Part shown: positions 15,245 through 25,324 of the stretch, piece after piece | Numbering within the stretch: position 1 is the first letter of the stretch | Layout: every line of letters starts with the position of its first letter | Assembly (NCBI GenBank): GCA_016294035.1 | Contig: JAEDCT010000013.1 | Location: forward strand, 1 to 64,000 | Reading direction: 5' to 3' | Origin: Treponema sp. | Lineage (GTDB): Bacteria > Spirochaetota > Spirochaetia > Treponematales > Treponemataceae | Length of the DNA: 64,000 nucleotides | The notes under the pieces: model-generated | The model's database searches: none | What the model was told of the DNA's origin: nothing | What the model saw: only the letters and a program-made list of their open reading frames with translations | Made by a program: the position numbers and the translations under genes

Positions 15245-15913
15245 ATGAATTTTTGTTTGAAAAAAAATTGTTCTGATAAGTTTGTCTTATTCACTGTTTT
15301 GATTTCGTTTTTGATTGCTTGCCTTTATGTGTGGAAAGGAATAAAGACTGAATTTTCACTGCTTGCATACATTATTATTGGAATGAATATTCTGTATGTT
15401 CCTTTTGCCATTTTGTTTTCCAGAAGCGGATTTCCTTTCTTCTATATTATCTACTCGGCCTTCCTGATTTTTTCAATGGCATTTGAGCAGACCTATCTTT
15501 ACAATAACTACTCGGCTTTATTCATTATCTGCGTTGTCATCATGATTCAGCCAAAGATAAGAATTCCGGCTATTATTCTGTATTTTGTTCTGGTGACAAT
15601 TGCCTTCGCTTTGAATGAGGAAATTCTCTATCACTATTTTATTCATGTTGTCAGAAGTATCTGGTATATCGGCCTTGTTGACTTTGTCCTCAGTGATAAG
15701 TTCAGGCGCAAGAAACTGGTTCTGTATGAGGATGAGAGGATGATTCTGGATCAGCTTTGTGAGGGAAAGGTTTATCAGAAAGAAGTTGAGGGATTCAGCG
15801 AAAATACAGTATATCGAAAACTAAAGGCTGCCCGCGAGCGAAATGGAAATGTTACCCGTGAACAGCTTGTTGATGCTTACAGAAACGAAAAGGAGAATGC
15901 CAGTCAGGAGTGA
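15245..15913 (+). CDS. Membrane-anchored HTH regulator
   Basis: A 222-aa protein: about five membrane helices in residues 15-150, then a cytoplasmic tail with a helix-turn-helix-like segment (EDERMILDQLCEGKVYQKEV then FSENTVYRKLKAARERNG). The arrangement suggests a one-component membrane sensor whose tail binds DNA. Start behind AGGAGAGG. The signal sensed is unknown. It stands alone between the pst unit and the superoxide reductase gene. The family is not named with certainty. Confidence 0.7.
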   Translation: MNFCLKKNCSDKFVLFTVLISFLIACLYVWKGIKTEFSLLAYIIIGMNILYVPFAILFSRSGFPFFYIIYSAFLIFSMAFEQTYLYNNYSALFIICVVIMIQPKIRIPAIILYFVLVTIAFALNEEILYHYFIHVVRSIWYIGLVDFVLSDKFRRKKLVLYEDERMILDQLCEGKVYQKEVEGFSENTVYRKLKAARERNGNVTREQLVDAYRNEKENASQE

Positions 15914-16065
15914 TATTAAGGTGATGGTTTGCGGGTGAATTCATTTTGATTTTTTTCCTGGTAGTGTTAACTTGAATTAGAGTTTGAGTAGACTTTGAAA
16001 ATACTATTTTTCAGGTGCTATCAAAGTTTTAATTTGCATGACTGGGTTGCAGTCAGGAGGAAAAA

Positions 16066-16446
16066 ATGCAGTTGAAGTTTTTTTATTGCAAGCATTGCGG
16101 AAAGATTATTTCCATGGTGAAGGATGGATCTCCGGAAACAATTTGCTGTGGTGAGCCAATGAGTGAACTGATTCCCGGGGTAACAGACGGTGCTGCTGAA
16201 AAGCATATTCCTGTCATTAGGGTTTCCGGTACCACTGTTTCGGTGACTGTTGGCTCTAAGCTCCATCCAAGTGAAAATGAGCATTACATTGAATGGATCC
16301 TCCTTCAGACGGATAAAGGCATTCAGCAGAAGAGGCTCTATCCTGGAAATATTCCTGAGGCTGATTTTGCCATTATGATAGGTGAAAAGGTAGAGGCGGC
16401 CTATGAATACTGCAATCTGCACAAGCTGTGGAAAGCGGACTATTAG
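16066..16446 (+). CDS. dfx: Superoxide reductase, desulfoferrodoxin type
   Basis: A 126-aa cytoplasmic enzyme that reduces superoxide to peroxide without making oxygen, common in anaerobes. The N-terminal desulforedoxin-like domain has Cys8, Cys11, Cys27 and Cys28 for the rubredoxin-like iron. The catalytic domain has EKHIPV (Lys46, His47), His67, His73, Cys116 and His119, the complete His4-Cys iron site. AGGAGG precedes the ATG. It is an isolated gene, consistent with an oxygen-exposed anaerobe. Confidence 0.95.
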   Translation: MQLKFFYCKHCGKIISMVKDGSPETICCGEPMSELIPGVTDGAAEKHIPVIRVSGTTVSVTVGSKLHPSENEHYIEWILLQTDKGIQQKRLYPGNIPEADFAIMIGEKVEAAYEYCNLHKLWKADY

Positions 16447-16599
16447 ACAGGAACCTTTTCCCTGCAATGACACCCATAATTTGAATATTTCCTTGAATTT
16501 AACGAAAAATGTAACCATAATAATTGACATATAAAGCTAAATTTAGGTTTTTGAGGATGGTTGCGTATTTTTTATGTGACTTATCCTCGGATTTGAATT

Positions 16600-16797
16600 A
16601 TGGACGACAGCGAATACTATTCAATAATGCGAAGGCAGTATTCTCATCCAATATCTGTCAAGAAAAAGAAAAATCCTGAACCAAAAGCAAGGAATCAGCA
16701 GAAATTGGGAAATACTCCGGGCTCTTTTTCAGAATGGACCAGGAAATATGGCCATGAGGATGCAGAAATGTTCTCTGAAAGAAATGATATGGAATAG
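16600..16797 (+). CDS. Small basic hypothetical protein
   Basis: A 65-aa frame, MDDSEYYSIMRRQYSHPISV..., rich in Lys, Arg and Gln, ending 25 bases before the chemotaxis receptor start. It probably forms one transcript with it. No ribosome site is obvious and no family is recognised, so it may not be translated. Confidence 0.4.
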   Translation: MDDSEYYSIMRRQYSHPISVKKKKNPEPKARNQQKLGNTPGSFSEWTRKYGHEDAEMFSERNDME

Positions 16798-16822
16798 TTT
16801 TCCTGTTGTTGAGAGGGATATT

Positions 16823-18643
16823 ATGAATGTGTTTTCAACCTTCAAGTTTAGGATTATTTGTGTCATTGCAGCACTCATAGTTGCTGTTTCCATTTTCCTT
16901 ACCTATACTTCAATCAGGCAGATTCATCAGGTTTCTGAGAATGTTTTTGGAGACCAGGGTAGGATTGTTCTTGATAAGGCATCGAAGGTTATTGATGCAG
17001 AACGCTTCACCAATCTGGCTGCTTCTCTTGACCGAAATGATCCGTATTATGATATTTTGTATGAAAAGCTATACGAAATCAAACAGTTTTATTCATGCCG
17101 ATTTTTGTATACGATGACAAGGGTCAATGGAACTGAGTTTGCCTATGTTGTTGATGGAAGTACAGTTGAGACGGATGAGGAAAATTTCTCTCCTATTGGA
17201 ACCATTGAGGATATTTCCAGTTATGGAGAGGCACCCTTTGACTGTTATGACAACATGAGGTTTGCCGCCTCTCACATTGAAAATCAGGAAGACTGGGGAA
17301 AGACAATTTCAGTCTATTCTCCAATCATGTATAATGGAAAGATCGTCGGAATGCTTGCCTGTGATTTTGATGCCGAAAAGCTTTCTGCCACTATTGACCA
17401 TTCCAGCAGGAATATGATTATTGGCTGCGCAATTTGTCTTGTTGTTGTAATCCTTGCCATGTGGCTTTATATTGGAAACTTCTTCAGAAAGATTGCACGT
17501 GTTTCAAATGCAATGGATGTTATTTCTTCTGGTGCCAGGGATCTTACTGCACGTGTTCAGGTTTCGGGGAACAACGAAATTTCCATGCTTGCATCTTCAT
17601 GCAACAAGGTTATGGCCAGCCTTCAGGAAGTTATTGGTGCAGAAAAAAAATCAGTTGAGGGACTTGCCCTTAATTCTCATGAGCTCATGAATCAGACTTC
17701 ACAGAATCTTTCTGCAATTGCCACGGCAGATGAATCTGTTACTGAAATCTATGAGAAGGCACAGGCTCAGAGTTCCCTTATCGACAAGGCAATTTCGGTA
17801 ATCAACGAGTATGTTAAGTCAGTCAATGAGCTTGATGGAAAGACCAAGGCCCAGGAAAATGCCATCGAGGAATCAAGTCAGTCTGTTGATGCAATCATGG
17901 ACAATATAAAAGTACTCACAAATGCCCTTGAGAATATTTCTGAGGAATACAAGAAAATTGTCATTGATACAAGGGATGGTCGTGAAAAGCAGAAGGTTGT
18001 TGTGGACAAGATTTCGCAGGTTCAGGAACTTGCAGAAAACCTTAATTCTGCAAACTCTGTCATCACACAGATTTCATCACAGACAAATCTTCTTGCAATG
18101 AATGCAGCTATTGAGGCAGCCCATGCGGGAACAGCCGGAAAGGGATTCAGTGTTGTTGCAGAAGAAATCAGAAAGCTTTCAGAAACTTCAGCAACTCAGA
18201 CTAAGTCTGTAAGTGAGCTTCTTGAGGCAATTGAGTCGTCAATCGCAGGTATTGCAAATGCATCTGACAATTCAACTCAGTCATTTGACGTTCTCGGTGA
18301 AAGAATCAGGACTCTCGACAATGATATAATCAACATCAGGGAAAAAATCGAGAGACAGAGCGAAGAAGGACGAAAAATCAAGGAAATGATGGGAATTATT
18401 TCTGATGCTTCAAACATGATTTCCCAGAGTTCAGGAATGATAAAGAAGAAGAACAAGGTTCTTGAAAGTCACATTGAGGAACTTCATTCTTCGGCAAATG
18501 AAATTCTCATGGGTTCTGAAGTTTCAAAGGAATATCTCAAGAGAATGCAGGAGTCTACAAGTCGTTCAGCTGATAAGAGCAGGCAGAACCTGGGACTTTG
18601 TGAGGAAGTCAGAAGCATAGTCAACTCATACAAGACAGTGTAA
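16823..18643 (+). CDS. Methyl-accepting chemotaxis protein
   Basis: Transmembrane chemoreceptor, 606 aa. The start at 16823 (MNVFSTFKFRIICVI) has GAGAGGG upstream; the longer frame does not. First membrane span about residues 9-30, an extracytoplasmic sensor of about 180 residues, second span (MIIGCAICLVVVILAMWLYI), a HAMP region (SNAMDVISSGARDLTARVQV) and the cytoplasmic signalling hairpin with tip LLAMNAAIEAAHAGTAGKGF. Signals through CheW and CheA to the periplasmic flagella. Ligand unknown. A terminator follows. Confidence 0.95.
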   Translation: MNVFSTFKFRIICVIAALIVAVSIFLTYTSIRQIHQVSENVFGDQGRIVLDKASKVIDAERFTNLAASLDRNDPYYDILYEKLYEIKQFYSCRFLYTMTRVNGTEFAYVVDGSTVETDEENFSPIGTIEDISSYGEAPFDCYDNMRFAASHIENQEDWGKTISVYSPIMYNGKIVGMLACDFDAEKLSATIDHSSRNMIIGCAICLVVVILAMWLYIGNFFRKIARVSNAMDVISSGARDLTARVQVSGNNEISMLASSCNKVMASLQEVIGAEKKSVEGLALNSHELMNQTSQNLSAIATADESVTEIYEKAQAQSSLIDKAISVINEYVKSVNELDGKTKAQENAIEESSQSVDAIMDNIKVLTNALENISEEYKKIVIDTRDGREKQKVVVDKISQVQELAENLNSANSVITQISSQTNLLAMNAAIEAAHAGTAGKGFSVVAEEIRKLSETSATQTKSVSELLEAIESSIAGIANASDNSTQSFDVLGERIRTLDNDIINIREKIERQSEEGRKIKEMMGIISDASNMISQSSGMIKKKNKVLESHIEELHSSANEILMGSEVSKEYLKRMQESTSRSADKSRQNLGLCEEVRSIVNSYKTV

Positions 18644-18708
18644 GTTTTGGAAACGGCATGCTTTTGTTTCATGTCCTGACTGGAATTTGTTTGCTGATTA
18701 AATTTAAG

Positions 18709-18747
18709 CATCCGGATGTAAGTGCTATGCTGTGGTCCGGATGTTTT
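18709..18747 (+). terminator. Terminator between chemoreceptor and rhodanese genes
   Basis: CATCCGGA (18709-18716) pairs with TCCGGATG (18736-18743), followed by four T. It lies between convergent genes. Confidence 0.5.
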
Positions 18748-18755
18748 GCCTGAGA

Positions 18756-19172
18756 CTATTTTCGTGCTTTCGGGGCATCTTTTACTGTTCCGTAGCCCCA
18801 GTCCATTATTCCGCCGAATTCAAGGACATTTTCATATCCCATGGTTCCAAGCTTTTGCGCAGCCATTTTGCTTCTTCTGCCAGACCTGCAGTAAACCAGG
18901 ATCATCTGTTTTTTGTCGCGAAGCTGTGCAGGTGGAATGCTTCCGATGGTTTCCACTGGAATGTTGATTGCTCCCTTGATGTGTCCTTCGTCAAATTCCT
19001 TTTTTGTTCTCACATCCAGGATCACTATGTTCTTGTTGTTGTCCATGAGTGATTTTGCTTCTTTTTGTGAAATCTGCTCGTATGCCATGGTAGTCTCCTT
19101 TTTTTGTGCTGAGGCTGGAATCATGCTGAGTGTCATAAGTACCGGAAGAATAATTCTGGAAAAAATTTTCAT
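18756..19172 (-). CDS. Exported rhodanese-like protein
   Basis: Single-domain rhodanese, 138 aa. A signal peptide (MKIFSRIILPVLMTLSMIPA) is followed by the domain with VILDVRTKKEFDEGHIKGAI and the active-site loop YCRSGRRS, the Cys being the sulfur-carrying nucleophile. Likely a periplasmic sulfurtransferase or thiol-related enzyme; the natural sulfur donor is unknown. Single gene, convergent with the chemoreceptor. Confidence 0.92.
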   Translation of the reverse strand: MKIFSRIILPVLMTLSMIPASAQKKETTMAYEQISQKEAKSLMDNNKNIVILDVRTKKEFDEGHIKGAINIPVETIGSIPPAQLRDKKQMILVYCRSGRRSKMAAQKLGTMGYENVLEFGGIMDWGYGTVKDAPKARK

Positions 19173-19257
19173 ATTTATTCTATTATAATCAATTTTCGTT
19201 TGAAATTCATCAATTAGCCCTTATAATGTATGTGAAAATTTATTCGTGGAGTAAAAC

Positions 19258-19599
19258 ATGCCTTTTATTGATTCAAAAATTACACTCAAGCTTTCTGATC
19301 AGCAGAAGGAAGACCTTAAGCGGGAACTGGGAAAGGCCATTTCGGTAATGAACAAGAGTGAAAACTATCTTATGGTTGGAATTCTTGATGGATATGACCT
19401 GTTTATGGGCGGAAAAAAACTTGAAAAGGGTGCCTTTATTTCAGTTCAGGTTCTGGGAACTGTTGATCAGGCTCAGAGTCAGAAGATGACAGGTGAAATC
19501 TGCAGGATTGTTTCGGAGCAGCTGGATATTCCTGGAAGCAACGTTTACGTGAATTATCTTGGATACCGTGACTGGGGCTGGAACGGCGGAAATTTCTAG
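19258..19599 (+). CDS. MIF-like tautomerase-fold protein
   Basis: A 113-aa protein of the macrophage migration inhibitory factor fold. Pro2, exposed after removal of Met, is the expected catalytic base (MPFIDSKITLKLSDQQKEDL), and the C-terminus VYVNYLGYRDWGWNGGNF matches family members. Cytoplasmic; a trimer is typical. Natural substrate unknown. Monocistronic, convergent with the AraC gene; a weak GCTGTCC/GGACAGC hairpin lies between them (about 19612-19641). Confidence 0.88.
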   Translation: MPFIDSKITLKLSDQQKEDLKRELGKAISVMNKSENYLMVGILDGYDLFMGGKKLEKGAFISVQVLGTVDQAQSQKMTGEICRIVSEQLDIPGSNVYVNYLGYRDWGWNGGNF

Positions 19600-19646
19600 T
19601 TTCTGGCTGTCCTTATCTGTCATCATTAAAACGGGACAGCTGTACT

Positions 19647-20387
19647 TTACTTGTTTTCCTCAAAATGTTTCTGGTAGTACTTGTCCCTGTAAGCCTTTGG
19701 AGTCATTCCCTCATATTTTTTGAACACTGCAATGAAATGGGAGTGGCTTGAAAAACAAAGGTAGTTGCTTATGTCAATGAATTCTTCCTCAGTGTAGCGC
19801 AGCATGTTCTTTGCTTCTTCTATGCGGACTTTCTGTATGTACTGGGTTATGGTCATTCCAGTGGTTTTCTTGAAAAGCGTAGAAAGATAGTTTGTGCTGA
19901 TGTGGGATGCATCGGCAATATCTTCAAGCAAAAGCGGGGTTCTTAAGTGTGCATGAATGTATTCCTTTGCCAGTGTTACTGTCTTTGATATGGAAGAATC
20001 GTTTATTCCCTGCATTCTCTTTGTGAAATCAAAAATCATTTCCTTGTGAAGGGCAACAATACTTTCTTCTGAGTGAAGCTTGTCTGATTTCTGGATGTAA
20101 AGGTCGCTTAGGGTGTATGAGGATTCTGCTGGCATTCCGCCTTCAATGCAGAATCTTGTTATCATGGCAACACTGACAATGAAGTGATACCTGATGTTGT
20201 TGATGGCGTTGTCAGAAAGCTTGCCCATTCCGTTGGAGCAAAGAGGGGAGTACAGCTTTTTTGCGGCTTCCAAGTCACCGGTTTTTACGGCATTGTAGAA
20301 AGCAAGCTCCTTGGAGTAAGAGTCGTGGAATATTTCATTTTCGCTCTGGAAAAGCAGTTTTTCCGGAAGTTCTCTTGAGGAATCCAT
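19647..20387 (-). CDS. AraC-family transcriptional regulator
   Basis: A 246-aa regulator. Residues 1-140 form an unclassified sensing part; residues about 145-243 hold two helix-turn-helix motifs (LLLEDIADASHISTNYLSTL; then IDISNYLCFSSHSHFIAVFK) with the AraC signature ending in GMTPKAYRDKY. Transcribed divergently from the GH16 glucanase gene, so control of glucan use is the natural guess. The shared promoter region carries a MITE. Confidence 0.9.
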   Translation of the reverse strand: MDSSRELPEKLLFQSENEIFHDSYSKELAFYNAVKTGDLEAAKKLYSPLCSNGMGKLSDNAINNIRYHFIVSVAMITRFCIEGGMPAESSYTLSDLYIQKSDKLHSEESIVALHKEMIFDFTKRMQGINDSSISKTVTLAKEYIHAHLRTPLLLEDIADASHISTNYLSTLFKKTTGMTITQYIQKVRIEEAKNMLRYTEEEFIDISNYLCFSSHSHFIAVFKKYEGMTPKAYRDKYYQKHFEENK

Positions 20388-20518
20388 GTATTTATTTTAA
20401 CCCATAAATTGTAAAAATAAAGAAAATTTTGACAAAAATAGTATTTTAAAGGTATATAACAATGAAATCCGGTCATAACATTATTGTCGAGGATAATAAG
20501 TTGGTTATTATCAATTAC

Positions 20519-20728
20519 GAGAATATCCCCTCAGGGACAGAACAATGATTTAACTATAAAAATACTACCAGTCAGTCATCGAATGACAAAACCGCTAGCT
20601 AGCGTCGCTACACACGCAAGCCGGCAAGGAAACTATCGTTCCGTCTTGCGAGTGTTTTTGCCATCCGGTGCCTTCCTTCCCGTATTTTTATAATAATTAC
20701 TTCCACTGTCCGTGAGGGGATATTTCCG
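20519..20728. mobile_element. 210-bp MITE-like element with 9-bp target duplication
   Basis: Terminal inverted repeats GAATATCCCCTCAGGGACA (20521-20539) and TGTCCGTGAGGGGATATTT (20707-20725) pair with two mismatches. A second inner pair is ACACACGCAAG/CTTGCGAGTGT. The element is flanked by the direct repeat ATCAATTAC (20510-20518 and 20729-20737). It has no coding capacity, so it would be moved by a transposase elsewhere. It lies between the AraC gene and the glucanase start and may bring or remove promoter signals. Confidence 0.7.
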
Positions 20729-20764
20729 ATCAATTACAGACAATACTTGATAGGGGTAAATGAG

Positions 20765-23002
20765 ATGATTAGAAAACTGTTTTTTGCATTGTTCGTGTTT
20801 TCTGCATTCGGCTGTGCGGGTTTTTCTGCTCAGGAAAAGATTTCTTATGAGGGATACTCACTTAAGTTTGAGGATAATTTTGATGGCAGCAAGCTTGATA
20901 CAAAAAAGTGGGGCTTTGAATTCCATGAGCCGGGCTGGGTAAACAACGAACTTCAGTCTTATGATGACAGCAAGGAAAACACATACGTTAAGGACGGAAA
21001 CCTTGTTATTCAGGCACTTGAAAAGAACAATGGCGGAAAGAAGACATATACTTCTGGACGTATCAATACTCTCGGAAAATTCGAGGCAAAGTATGGTATT
21101 TTCGAGGCACGCCTTAAGGTTCCACAGGGACAGGGATTCCTTCCGGCATTCTGGATGATGCCAGCCAATGAGCAGATCTATGGTCAGTGGCCTCTTTGTG
21201 GTGAAATTGATATCATGGAAGTTCTTGGAAACGACATCAAAAAATCATACAGCACACTTCACTTTGGTGAACCACATACTCAGAAGCAGGTTTTCAAGAC
21301 TCTCAAGAAGGGTGACTTTGCAAACGAATTTCACACTTATGCAGTTGAGTGGCTCCCGGATGAATTCAAGTTCTATGTTGACGGAGAATATATCGGCTCA
21401 GTAACAGAATGGTTTACAAAGAAAGCTGGCGATGAACCTGTAACATTTCCGGCACCTTATGATCAGCCTTACTACATGATTCTCAACGTTGCTGTTGGTG
21501 GAAACTGGCCTGGAAACCCGGATCATACAACAAAGTTTGATGAAAGAGCACAGATGGTAGTTGATTACGTTCGCGTATACCAGAAGGATTCCTACGACGA
21601 AAACGTAACAATGAAGGAAGTTGAAGTCAAGGTTCGTGGTGCAGATGGAAAGAACGGAAACCTGGTTCGCCAGAGCAAGAACTCATGGGAGTACATGCAG
21701 CAGCTTGGCGGAGATGGTGCTTTTAACTACAACAATGGAGTTCTTGAGGTAACAACAAAGAAGGCTGGTACAGTTGACTATTCTGTTCAGCTTGTCCAGG
21801 CAGACATTCCACTCGTAAAGGGTGCATACTATGAGTTCAGCTTTGATGCATGGTCAACAGAAAACCGTTCAACAATGGTTGGTCTCACAGGTCCAAACAA
21901 TGGTTTCGTAAGATATTTCGGAGATGAAAAGATTTCCCTTACAAAGAACAAAAAAAACTACAAGTTCAAGTTCCAGATGAAGGAAACAACAGATCCAGCT
22001 TGTCGTATCGACTTTAACATGGGTGCCACATCTTCTGCTGCACCAATTTACATCAGCAATGTTGTAATCAAACAGGTTGGAAAGGGAGCTATTGAAACAG
22101 CAGAAAAGTCAGTTACTGCAGACGGAAACTACATCTACAACGGAACATTTGATCGCGGTTACGGAAGAATGAAGTACTGGAAGGCAGAATGTGCCGATGG
22201 TTCTTCACAGGAAGTTACTAATGTTAAGAATGTTCGTGAATGCAAGGTAGTTGTTGGAAAGGCGGGAGCAAATGCTGTTGTTTTAAGTCAGGATAAAATT
22301 CCCCTTGCAAGTGATACAGAATATGTGTTCACACTTGAAAGCTCAACAAAGAATGCCGATAAGGCAAAGCTCTTCATAAACGATACTCAGATTAAGCTTG
22401 TTAAGTCTGGAAAAGGATACAAGGCCGTATTCAATGCCGGAAAATGTGGTGCAACAAGTACATTCAAGATGGTATTTGAAAACAAGGGTGAATACCGCTT
22501 TGACAATATCCGCATGGTTGAAAATGCACTTCTCAAGAACGGCTCATTTGCAAAGGGAATGGCTGGCTGGGAACTCTACACATACAGTTCAGCAGATGCA
22601 GAAGTTCAGGCTAAGGACAAGGCTGTAGTTACCATCAACGATACAAATGATGCTGAATGGAAGATCCAGCTTAAGCAGAACAATGTTTCACTCAAGAAGG
22701 GTGCAAAATATGTTTTGAGCTTTGATATTTCTTCAACAAAGGATCGTGAAGTTAAGTATGCCCTCCAGAGAGACGGTGCAAGATGGAAGACTCTTCACGG
22801 TGTTGAGGACTGGGTTCCATATAACAATGGTCCTGTTGTTAATGCAAAGAAGGATGTTCAGCATGTAGAGCAGGAATTCACAATGAAGTATGCAGATGAT
22901 GATTTCGTAATCCTTACATTCAGCCTTGCTGCAGTAAATGGCAAGAAGGTAAAGGGTGAGCATAAGATTACAATCAGCAATGTAAAGCTTATTGAAAAGT
23001 AA
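20765..23002 (+). CDS. GH16 beta-1,3-glucanase (laminarinase) with carbohydrate-binding modules
   Basis: Exported 745-aa enzyme. The ATG at 20765 has AGGGG eight bases upstream; the open frame begins earlier at a TTG. Residues 1-22 are a signal peptide, possibly a lipoprotein signal (AFGC). The GH16 domain follows, with catalytic EIDIME at 147-152. Next come about 450 residues of beta-sandwich modules of CBM4/9 type (for example YYEFSFDAWSTENRSTMVGL and KYVLSFDISSTKDREVKYAL). It cuts beta-1,3- or mixed-linkage glucan outside the cell or at its surface. Neighbouring AraC regulator; the GH5 gene further on fits the same lifestyle. Confidence 0.94.
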   Translation: MIRKLFFALFVFSAFGCAGFSAQEKISYEGYSLKFEDNFDGSKLDTKKWGFEFHEPGWVNNELQSYDDSKENTYVKDGNLVIQALEKNNGGKKTYTSGRINTLGKFEAKYGIFEARLKVPQGQGFLPAFWMMPANEQIYGQWPLCGEIDIMEVLGNDIKKSYSTLHFGEPHTQKQVFKTLKKGDFANEFHTYAVEWLPDEFKFYVDGEYIGSVTEWFTKKAGDEPVTFPAPYDQPYYMILNVAVGGNWPGNPDHTTKFDERAQMVVDYVRVYQKDSYDENVTMKEVEVKVRGADGKNGNLVRQSKNSWEYMQQLGGDGAFNYNNGVLEVTTKKAGTVDYSVQLVQADIPLVKGAYYEFSFDAWSTENRSTMVGLTGPNNGFVRYFGDEKISLTKNKKNYKFKFQMKETTDPACRIDFNMGATSSAAPIYISNVVIKQVGKGAIETAEKSVTADGNYIYNGTFDRGYGRMKYWKAECADGSSQEVTNVKNVRECKVVVGKAGANAVVLSQDKIPLASDTEYVFTLESSTKNADKAKLFINDTQIKLVKSGKGYKAVFNAGKCGATSTFKMVFENKGEYRFDNIRMVENALLKNGSFAKGMAGWELYTYSSADAEVQAKDKAVVTINDTNDAEWKIQLKQNNVSLKKGAKYVLSFDISSTKDREVKYALQRDGARWKTLHGVEDWVPYNNGPVVNAKKDVQHVEQEFTMKYADDDFVILTFSLAAVNGKKVKGEHKITISNVKLIEK

Positions 23003-23041
23003 TTTCCCTGGTCAAAAAACTGAAGGTAAAAACTAATGGAA

Positions 23042-24807
23042 GGGGCTGTCCCAAAAGTATGGGGCAGCCCAACTTATTTTAAAGACAAACGAATTCCTCT
23101 GTGATAAAATTTAAACATGAGCAGAGGCGTAAGTAACAAAATCACATACAAACCATACAGCCAGAATGAACAGTGGCTTTTACCACCAAGCCTTGACGAA
23201 CTGGTACCGGAAAATCATTTTGCAAGGATCGTAAGCAAGACAGTAGATGAACTGAGAATCGAAGAAGTGTTTGCCAATAATACGAAAGGCGGCGGAGCAA
23301 GCAGATACAATCCAATCATGCTTTTGAAAGTATAAATCTACTGCTACATGACAGGAACATATTCATCAAGAATGATAGCAAAACAGTGCCGAGAAAACGT
23401 AAACGTGATGTGGCTTACAGGATTCCAGAAACCAGACTTCCGGACAATCAACAAATTCCGTGGAGAAAAGCTGAAGGACTCAATCGAAGAAATATTCACC
23501 TCAACGGTAAAGCTGCTGAACAGGAAAGGCTATGTAAGCCTTGAGAAATATTTCGTGGACGGAACAAAAATCGAAAGTGCTGCAAACAAGTACACCTTCG
23601 TCTGGAAACGGGCAGTCGAGAAAAACGAAAAAAGGCTTGATGAAAAGTTGAAAGTATTCCTGAAGGATGTTGAAGAAATCACTCACAAAGAAAATGAAGT
23701 TTACGGCGACAAGGATTTTGCAGAACTTGGAGAAGACATTACTGTAACAAGTGAAGAAATCAAGGAAGCTGCTGCCAAAATCAACGAACGTCTTGCCGAA
23801 ATAAATGACCTTGATGATGAAGAATCAAAAGGCGTAAAAAAAACTGAAAAAAGCAAAACGCCGGATTGAGAAGGACTATCTTCCAAGAAAAGAAAAATAT
23901 GAAAAGGCGAATGAAACCTTCAACGGCAGAAACAGCTACTCAAAGACAGACGAAGACGCAACTTTCATGAGGATGAAGGAAGACCACATGCTCAACGGGC
24001 AGCTCAAGCCCGGCTACAACATACAGGTCGGGACAGAAAACAATTTTGTGATCGGCTATGATGTTTTTCCAAACCCGACGGATACAAGAACATTCATTCC
24101 ACATCTTGAAAATGTACAGAACCGCTTGGGATGCAGATTCAAGACAGTGATTGCAGATGCTGGTTATGGAAGCGAGGAGAACTATGATTACCTTGAAGAA
24201 AAAGAAATAACAGGTGCGATCAAATATTCGACTTACGAAAAGGAAACAAAACGAAGCTTCAAGAAAAAAGCATTCAATCCTGAAAACTGGAAATATGATG
24301 CTGAGCAGAAAGAATACACCTGTCCGTGCGGAAATCCTGTTCCATATAAAAGGACCGTAACGAAGAAAAATCATTCTGGCTATGAACAGACTTACGATGT
24401 CTACCAATGTGAAAACTGTGAAGGCTGTCCGTTCAGGGAATCATGCACAAAATCTGAATACGGGAGAATGATACAGCGGAATGAAAACTGGATTTCTCAG
24501 AAGACAAAGGTAAAGGAACTCCTCGCAACTGATGAATATAAAGCCCTCATGAAAAAACGCTCGACAGAGTGTGAGACTGTCTTCGGCCAGACAAAGGGAA
24601 ACCTGAAATTCAGAAGGTTTCATTTACGCGGTAAGGAAAAAGTCGGAATAGAATGGGGATTATTGATGCTTGGGTACGATTTTAAGCAGATTGCAAGGCT
24701 GCTGAAAGCCTGAAAGAAAAAAAACTTCACCTTAAAAAACAAAAATAAAAAAATTACAAAAAAGGAGCTGCCCTTTTTGAAGTTTTAATAACTTCTAGGA
24801 CAGCCCT
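23042..24807 (+). mobile_element. IS1182-family insertion sequence, degraded
   Basis: Terminal inverted repeats GGGGCTGTCCCAAAAGT (23042-23058) and, reversed, AGGGCTGTCCTAGAAGT (24791-24807) match at 14 of 17 positions. Total length about 1.77 kb, normal for the family. Inside is one transposase gene broken by a stop and a frameshift. It lies directly after the glucanase gene. Confidence 0.88.
23117..24713 (+). pseudogene. IS1182 transposase, nonsense plus frameshift
   Basis: Begins MSRGVSNKITYKPYSQNEQW. A TAA replaces a Leu codon at about 23334 (LLKV-stop-IYCYMTG). The frame then continues (MIAKQCRENVNVMWLTGFQK, the family signature) to about 23840. A frameshift in an A-rich stretch (eight A, then six A) changes the frame to KAKRRIEKDYLPRKEK and on to LGYDFKQIARLLKA at 24713. 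The shift is of +1 type; because the stop codon is also present I read it as decay, not programmed frameshifting. Confidence 0.88.
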
Positions 24808-25020
24808 TTTTTTTGAGAATAATCTCTCAGGGAAAGAAATTACATTTTCAGAAAAAAAAGATTTTTTTTTGGAGCAAGTCAAGCTTGTTCCAAAAATTAA
24901 TTGAACAGATTTATCTTCCACAAATTAAAAAATCCCCTGTCGGAGCTGGCTTTGCAGTCGAAGGGAATTTGATTCATGTTTAGGCTTGCATCTGTTACAA
25001 CAACGATTAGCAGCCGAGAA

Positions 25021-25308
25021 TTAATAATGAATTAATTGTAAGTCGCAGTTTTGAATCTCTGCGAGACTGATATTGAGTACAAATTGTTTTTGTGCTACCT
25101 CAAGAAGTTGTACTTTCTTCCTTGTGTAGCTCACATCAGACAGCTCTTTTTTAAGCTCGGCACTTGGGCTAAAAAGGACAAGCAGGTTTTTAATATCGTT
25201 CGAACTTACGTCCTCTGCCTTTTCATGCCCTATCGAACTGAATGAAAGCTTAAATATTCCAAATTTGTTCAGTCTGATGCGGTTAGAACTTTTTAGGTAC
25301 TGTGGCAT
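25021..25308 (-). pseudogene. N-terminally truncated HU-like DNA-binding protein
   Basis: About 95 codons. The stretch NRIRLNKFGIFKLSFSSIGH and then SSNDIKNLLVLFSPSAELKK resembles the C-terminal part of the larger HU-type histone-like proteins of Bacteroidetes. The N-terminal dimerisation helices are missing and no ribosome site precedes the first Met (25308), so this is probably a fragment left by rearrangement. About 210 bases between the IS end and this fragment hold nothing else I can name. Confidence 0.5.
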
Positions 25309-25324
25309 CTTATCCAAGAAAGTC

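Noticed and set aside
23840..23875. Programmed frameshifting of the IS1182 transposase at the A-rich stretch
   Set aside because: The shift is +1, not the usual -1, and a separate nonsense codon already breaks the gene upstream; simple decay explains both.
24950..24990. Second attC-like half site (TTTAGGC with ATTTGATT before it)
   Set aside because: No matching left box or ordered pairing could be found upstream, so only one arm resembles attC.
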